Assembly (NCBI GenBank): GCA_964588335.1
Contig: CAZPOV010000014.1
Span: 1 to 64,000 of the forward strand
Direction: 5' to 3'
Origin: JAGQZY01 sp964588335
GTDB taxonomy: Bacteria; Bdellovibrionota; Bdellovibrionia; Bdellovibrionales; JAGQZY01
DNA length: 64,000 nt
The first letter of the stretch is position 1, and each line of letters begins with the position of its first letter. Shown here piece by piece: positions 60,467 through 64,000 of this stretch. A program made the translations under genes and the position numbers. Under the pieces are notes generated by a model. The model saw only the letters and a program-made list of their open reading frames with translations. It was not told the origin of the DNA and searched no databases.

Positions 60467-61150
60467 TTAAAGCAAGTCTCTTAACAGACTGCCAATTTCA
60501 CTGGAATAGAAAATCGCCCAGTAATACAGAACAAAGCGAGGGACACGCACAAGCGCTGCCAGCACAAAAGTTTGCAGAGGCAATTTGAAAATACCTGCTA
60601 GCCAGCAGGTCAAAGAAAATGGCAATGGTGTTAAAGCACCAATCACCACCATCCAAAAACCGAAGCGCCGGATTTGGCCTTTATGTTCTCTGCCAAAAGT
60701 GACAATGATCCTGCGAAAAAAGCGAACATGTTGTAGACGCCGACCGATCAGCCAACCACAGACACCGGCGATGGAAGACACCAGTCCCAACAGAGGAACC
60801 CAAAGGCCCCATTGTTCGTGCATGGCACTCTGTCCAATAAGGTAGAGAGCGGCATCGGGGGGGATTGGTGAAATCATCAGGTCGGCGATGAAAACCGAGG
60901 CACCCAGGCCAGCAAAACCAAAGTTTTCAATCATCCAGTCGGCAAACTCATTGATTTGTGGCTCAAAAATTAAGGCCATTAAAAAAATCAACCCGACCAG
61001 GAATAGGAGGAAAAGAAAGCCCCGAAAAAGCTGCTTCTGGAAGATTTTTTTCAGCTCAGGATTGTCGAGATCGTTCCATTGGTTCACAGGTTGTCCGCTC
61101 CAGGGTCTTGCAAAGCTTTTGTAACTTTGTCTGTTTGGAAAATCTATCAT
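60467..61150 (-). CDS. DedA/VTT-family membrane protein
   Basis: A 227 aa inner-membrane protein with about five membrane segments. The VTT/DedA domain shows FADWMIENFGFAGLGASVFIADLMISPIPPDAALYLIG near 70-107 and RFGFWMVVIGALTPLPFSLTCWLAG near 155-180. DedA proteins recycle undecaprenyl phosphate or transport lipids and support membrane potential. ATG 61150 chosen over the frame start 30 bp upstream. Convergent with the metalloprotease gene (4-bp gap). E.g. TMEM41/VMP1 relatives are scramblases; the role here is not known. Confidence 0.82.
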   Translation of the reverse strand: MIDFPNRQSYKSFARPWSGQPVNQWNDLDNPELKKIFQKQLFRGFLFLLFLVGLIFLMALIFEPQINEFADWMIENFGFAGLGASVFIADLMISPIPPDAALYLIGQSAMHEQWGLWVPLLGLVSSIAGVCGWLIGRRLQHVRFFRRIIVTFGREHKGQIRRFGFWMVVIGALTPLPFSLTCWLAGIFKLPLQTFVLAALVRVPRFVLYYWAIFYSSEIGSLLRDLL

Positions 61151-61311
61151 CTTTGTGACAATTTTTGCAGTCAGTAACACTTACATAGCCCAAATTCGGC
61201 ACTTGGTGGGGCAGACCTTGGTGATGTTCTAGTGATTTCAATAATTTGCGGAGTAAAAACCCGTGGGATGTTTCTTGCATTCCTTTGGGGTGTGAATTGA
61301 GGAGGAAACCC

Positions 61312-62745
61312 ATGTTATCCAAATCTTTAATATATAAGGTTTTGGTTTTACTTTTTGCCGCATTGATCTTTAACCAGATGGCTTGCAGCAATGCTAGTTT
61401 TGAAGCCGATGACAGTAGCAAATTGCAGCAGTCTCCAGAACCCGACAATGTCGATGATCCTTTTGATTCGTTTGACGATTCTGATGCTGTTCGTTGTGAC
61501 AACACCAACGCGATTTTCTGTGACCGCGGTGATGATGGTCTGACTGATAATGTGCCTGACCTCAACTACACACCGCCACGTTGTGATGTCACTTCTAATG
61601 GAAATTGTTATCGAAACACTTACAGAGACACTCGTCGAAATCCCATCAATGGTGTGGACGTTTGGTTGGTTGTTGATTCCTCAGAATCTTTTGACCAAGC
61701 GCGAGTGGCCGTCGGCCGTGCTCTTGCTGATGATTTTTTAAGAAACCTTGTGCGGGACGTTCCTGTACGCATCTCTGTTATCGCCGGTCATGCACCCAGC
61801 GGTTCTTACTCTGGTGTGCGTTCTGCTGCTCCTGCGGTGAACTCCGAGGTTTTTTATCGTCACACCACTGAACCTTTAACTGTAACAATTCGAAATACTG
61901 CAGAAATTAACAGCAAACGCGATCAGCTTTTAAGTAAGTTAAATCGTTTTATGCGTGAAAGCCCCATATCCATTGCCAAACGAAACGGTGGAAGCATTCA
62001 AGTTCTTAATGGATACTTCGAGAACTGGAGTCTGGGCGGACCTCATTCCGGTTCTGACGAGCTTGGCTTGCGCAACTTCTATGATGCCATCGCTGGTCCC
62101 AACCGAGCTTTCGTTCCCAACGATAACGCTTGGGTCGTACTTTTCCTTTCAGATGAAAACGATGCCTGTGTTCCTTTTGATCGCTATTCAGCGCGTAGCC
62201 CGCATTTAGTCAATGGTCGCTATTATTCTCATCGCAGCGATGAGGCTGAAATGCTGGATTGGTACTGTGGTGGAATTAGTACCAGTCGAGTTTATGCCGA
62301 AGCGGTTCGATTCGCTGGGAACCGTCCCTATGCTCTTGGCGCCATGGTTTATAGAGATCGTTCAACAATTCCTTCAAGCGCACACGGCCAAGCCGATATT
62401 GGTCGCGGTTATCTTGAAGTGGTCGCGAAAGCCGGCCGCCAAGGAGCCACAGTGGATCTTGCCACAGCGACGAGCTCTTGGGGAATGGAGTCAACGGCGC
62501 GAAGAATTGTTGGTGAGCTTGCCAATATCACCAATGAAAGTGTTGGAACACACACTCAGTACCCGATTTACGACAGTCCTGGAAACCGCATCAGCTTGAA
62601 TCGAGTGGAGACAATTGATGGCCGTTTTAATATGCAAGTGTATGTTGATGGACGTCGATCAAACTATACTATCGATTCTCGCAACAGCTTGGTTCGACCT
62701 TCAACTCTTGGTGAAGAAGTGGAAATCCGCTTTTGCGTTGACTAA
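61312..62745 (+). CDS. VWA-like lipoprotein, Cys-rich
   Basis: A 477 aa lipoprotein: ATG 61312 with GGAGGAA; hydrophobic segment then lipobox NQMAC near Cys 25. An acidic Asp/Ser-rich linker near 28-70 contains CDNTNAIFCDRGDDG. The von Willebrand-like domain starts at VDVWLVVDSSESFDQ near 130-145, whose DSSES fits the MIDAS DxSxS. WVVLFLSDENDACV near 277 holds the second acidic site. The C-terminus is a beta module (MQVYVDGRRSNYTID, EEVEIRFC). Similar in layout to the VWA lipoprotein at 16823 but not closely similar in sequence. Confidence 0.8.
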   Translation: MLSKSLIYKVLVLLFAALIFNQMACSNASFEADDSSKLQQSPEPDNVDDPFDSFDDSDAVRCDNTNAIFCDRGDDGLTDNVPDLNYTPPRCDVTSNGNCYRNTYRDTRRNPINGVDVWLVVDSSESFDQARVAVGRALADDFLRNLVRDVPVRISVIAGHAPSGSYSGVRSAAPAVNSEVFYRHTTEPLTVTIRNTAEINSKRDQLLSKLNRFMRESPISIAKRNGGSIQVLNGYFENWSLGGPHSGSDELGLRNFYDAIAGPNRAFVPNDNAWVVLFLSDENDACVPFDRYSARSPHLVNGRYYSHRSDEAEMLDWYCGGISTSRVYAEAVRFAGNRPYALGAMVYRDRSTIPSSAHGQADIGRGYLEVVAKAGRQGATVDLATATSSWGMESTARRIVGELANITNESVGTHTQYPIYDSPGNRISLNRVETIDGRFNMQVYVDGRRSNYTIDSRNSLVRPSTLGEEVEIRFCVD

Positions 62746-62752
62746 TAAAGAC

Positions 62753-63214
62753 TCAGAACTCCACTCGCTCATCATGAACGAGTGAGTGGAAGCTGATCCA
62801 ATCCTTGTTTTTTTTACGATACCAAACATAAAGAATGACGCCTGGTTTTGATCCCTCGCGGGGGGCTTGCCAGCAGGTTTCTTTAACTATCAGTTGCTTG
62901 TCTTTTTGATCGATCCAATTATAGATCTCGATTTGATATTCTAAAAGTCCCACCTTATTCGGGAAAAGGTCCTGGTTTGTTACGGGAGCTCCCAGTTTAT
63001 TTTTGATCGCTTTGAAAGTCATACCATGCAATTGTTTGACGGTCCCAGAGTCTGCGTGCAGATAGGCTCTCAGTTGCGAAGCCAGTAAAGGTTTCGAATC
63101 ATTTTTTGAAGTTTGATCGGAAGTTTGCTTTCCTGGCTCTAAGCAACCGTTTATCGAAATAAGAAATAGAAAAGTGAGAGATGTCGAGACAGCACGATAA
63201 ACTGGAAATTTCAT
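62753..63214 (-). CDS. Small lipoprotein of unknown function
   Basis: A 153 aa product from ATG 63214; signal STSLTFLFLISINGC with lipobox Cys near 24. The mature domain has LRAYLHADSGTVKQLHGMTFKAIKNKLGAPV, a helical part, and then strands with LEYQIEIYNWI and VILYVWYRKKNKDW. The GAPV turn recalls small envelope lipoproteins of the SmpA/BamE type, but I cannot assign it. Ends 7 bp from the convergent VWA gene and starts inside the ribosome zone of the OmpA-like gene stop. Confidence 0.65.
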   Translation of the reverse strand: MKFPVYRAVSTSLTFLFLISINGCLEPGKQTSDQTSKNDSKPLLASQLRAYLHADSGTVKQLHGMTFKAIKNKLGAPVTNQDLFPNKVGLLEYQIEIYNWIDQKDKQLIVKETCWQAPREGSKPGVILYVWYRKKNKDWISFHSLVHDERVEF

Positions 63215-63215
63215 T

Positions 63216-64000
63216 TTAAGTGCCGCGAACCACATTAAACTCAACTCGTCGATTCAGGGCACGACCTTGATAGTTGCCGTTATCAGCAATTGGGTCTCGC
63301 TCGCCACGCCCCATGGATTGTATTTTGTTGTGTTCGGAGGGGGGGAGAAAGTTCTGCAGTTCACGCTTCACGGAGCGGGCGCGACGGGCACTGAGTTTGT
63401 CGTTGTAAGACAGGCTGCCGATGGAGTCGGTGTGACCAGTGATCACCAAAGTTTGAAAGCCCTGTCCACGCAACAGGTATTGAGCCAGGCGGCGAAGTGT
63501 GGCGCGAAAATCGGGGGTGACTCGGTCGCTATCAAACTCGAAAAGGACGTCCTTTGCGATGAACGTTTCGCTTCCATCAGGATTGGCACTGAAGTCTAAA
63601 TCTTCAATAAAAGCCACCTGTGGTTCGGCTTCATACTGTTTACCAAAAAGAGGTCCAATGGCCCAGTTGATACCCGTGTAAACCCGCCAATCAGGGGACG
63701 CGGCACCTTGATAAAGCTCGGTTCCACCACCGACATGTAAAGCTACAGAATTTGACACGTTCCACTTTGCACCTAAAATAAATTCCGCAGACGAGAGTTC
63801 ACGATCACTGGTGAATTGCACGGCTTCTGTGGGAAGCGCGCTAAAGATTTCGGCAATCAACTTGGTGTTAATGGAGTCGAGCAAATAACTTCCTGCAAAC
63901 GAAAAGATGAATTGATCAGGATAAGGTTCAACCGGGATCAGAGCCGGATCCACTGGAGTGCCTGGGTTGCGAAAGCGGTAACCAATATTAGTCCCTAAGT
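63216..64000 (-). CDS. OmpA-family outer membrane protein (5' end beyond window)
   Basis: The frame is open from the window edge to the stop at 63216 (at least 261 aa). The upstream part is beta-strand-like (LGTNIGYRFRNPG, DQFIFSFAGSYLL, FILGAKWNVSNSVALHVGGG), consistent with a barrel. The C-terminal OmpA domain is clear: KDVLFEFDSDRVTPDFRATLRRLA, VITGHTDSIGS, NDKLSARRARSVKREL, and GRGERDPIADNGNYQGRALNRRVEF, which binds peptidoglycan. The protein ties outer membrane to cell wall. A GTG at 63953 is in frame but not the true start. The lipoprotein gene at 62753 follows 2 bp downstream. Confidence 0.92.
   Translation of the reverse strand, partial: LGTNIGYRFRNPGTPVDPALIPVEPYPDQFIFSFAGSYLLDSINTKLIAEIFSALPTEAVQFTSDRELSSAEFILGAKWNVSNSVALHVGGGTELYQGAASPDWRVYTGINWAIGPLFGKQYEAEPQVAFIEDLDFSANPDGSETFIAKDVLFEFDSDRVTPDFRATLRRLAQYLLRGQGFQTLVITGHTDSIGSLSYNDKLSARRARSVKRELQNFLPPSEHNKIQSMGRGERDPIADNGNYQGRALNRRVEFNVVRGT

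Noticed and set aside
62760..62790. Quasi-palindrome CCACTCGCTCAT...GAACGAGTGAGTGG
   Set aside because: Imperfect and inside the end of a lipoprotein gene with no T tract; not supported as a terminator.

Overview
The window looks like a chromosomal segment of a Bdellovibrio-like bacterium (Bdellovibrionota). This is an inference from gene content: many small lipoproteins ending their signal in a QNC/TAC/GAC-type lipobox, HD-GYP cyclic-di-GMP phosphodiesterases, an L,D-transpeptidase, PilZ and VWA-domain lipoproteins, and a cysteine-rich ferrochelatase of the kind described from Bdellovibrio. Coding density is high, with many ATGA or TAATG overlaps. I saw no rRNA, tRNA, CRISPR array, prophage or insertion sequence. 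A run of 100 N inside dinB shows that this is a scaffolded draft assembly.

Layout. 1-4.6 kb: a truncated cyclophilin, then a minus-strand operon sodB / ureohydrolase / threonine aldolase / tryptophan 2,3-dioxygenase with a recognisable promoter. 4.6-15.7 kb: housekeeping genes (queG, CCA-type nucleotidyltransferase, sufE, YebC, RsuA-type pseudouridine synthase, SDR), a GAF-HD-GYP protein and an OppA-like lipoprotein. 15.7-28.2 kb: envelope genes (lipoproteins, VWA lipoprotein, LysR + PhoD-like phosphatase, MipA/OmpV, MscS, PlsC, glycosyltransferase, L,D-transpeptidase) and a stand-alone HD-GYP. This stretch holds two copies of a structured palindromic element (near 16.6 and 28.1 kb) plus a 97-bp tandem array, both elements lying between convergent genes. 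28.2-34.9 kb: aldo/keto reductase, Maf, hisS and an iron-type ABC transporter (binding protein, fused permease, ATPase). 34.9-37.8 kb: an AT-rich pair, a membrane class III nucleotide cyclase and a PilZ-methyltransferase. 38-40 kb: pdxJ and dinB.

40.1-45.6 kb: a Pst/Pho-like operon (two permeases, ATPase, PhoU, PhoB, PhoR) without PstS. Its ATPase has lost the Q-loop Gln, the LSGGQ signature, the D-loop and the switch His. A Pho-box-like direct repeat lies upstream. The operon may be a signalling remnant of a phosphate transporter. 45.5-47.9 kb: a FliG-like protein, a STAS protein with extra Cys pairs, a HATPase-like protein and a small regulator. 48-59.5 kb: a long heme operon (short HemA-like, HemC-HemD fusion, HemL, histidine kinase, response regulator, HemE, HemN, HemY-like, HemH, SppA), with a two-component system embedded in the pathway; hemB is not here. 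59.7-64 kb: secreted metzincin-like protease, DedA-family membrane protein, VWA lipoprotein, small lipoprotein and a truncated OmpA-family porin.

The observations most worth following are the variable-arm palindromic elements, the catalytically degenerate Pst-like module, the two-component pair inside the heme operon, the cyclase/PilZ-methyltransferase pair, and a terminator hairpin embedded in a signal-peptide coding region at 21.26 kb.
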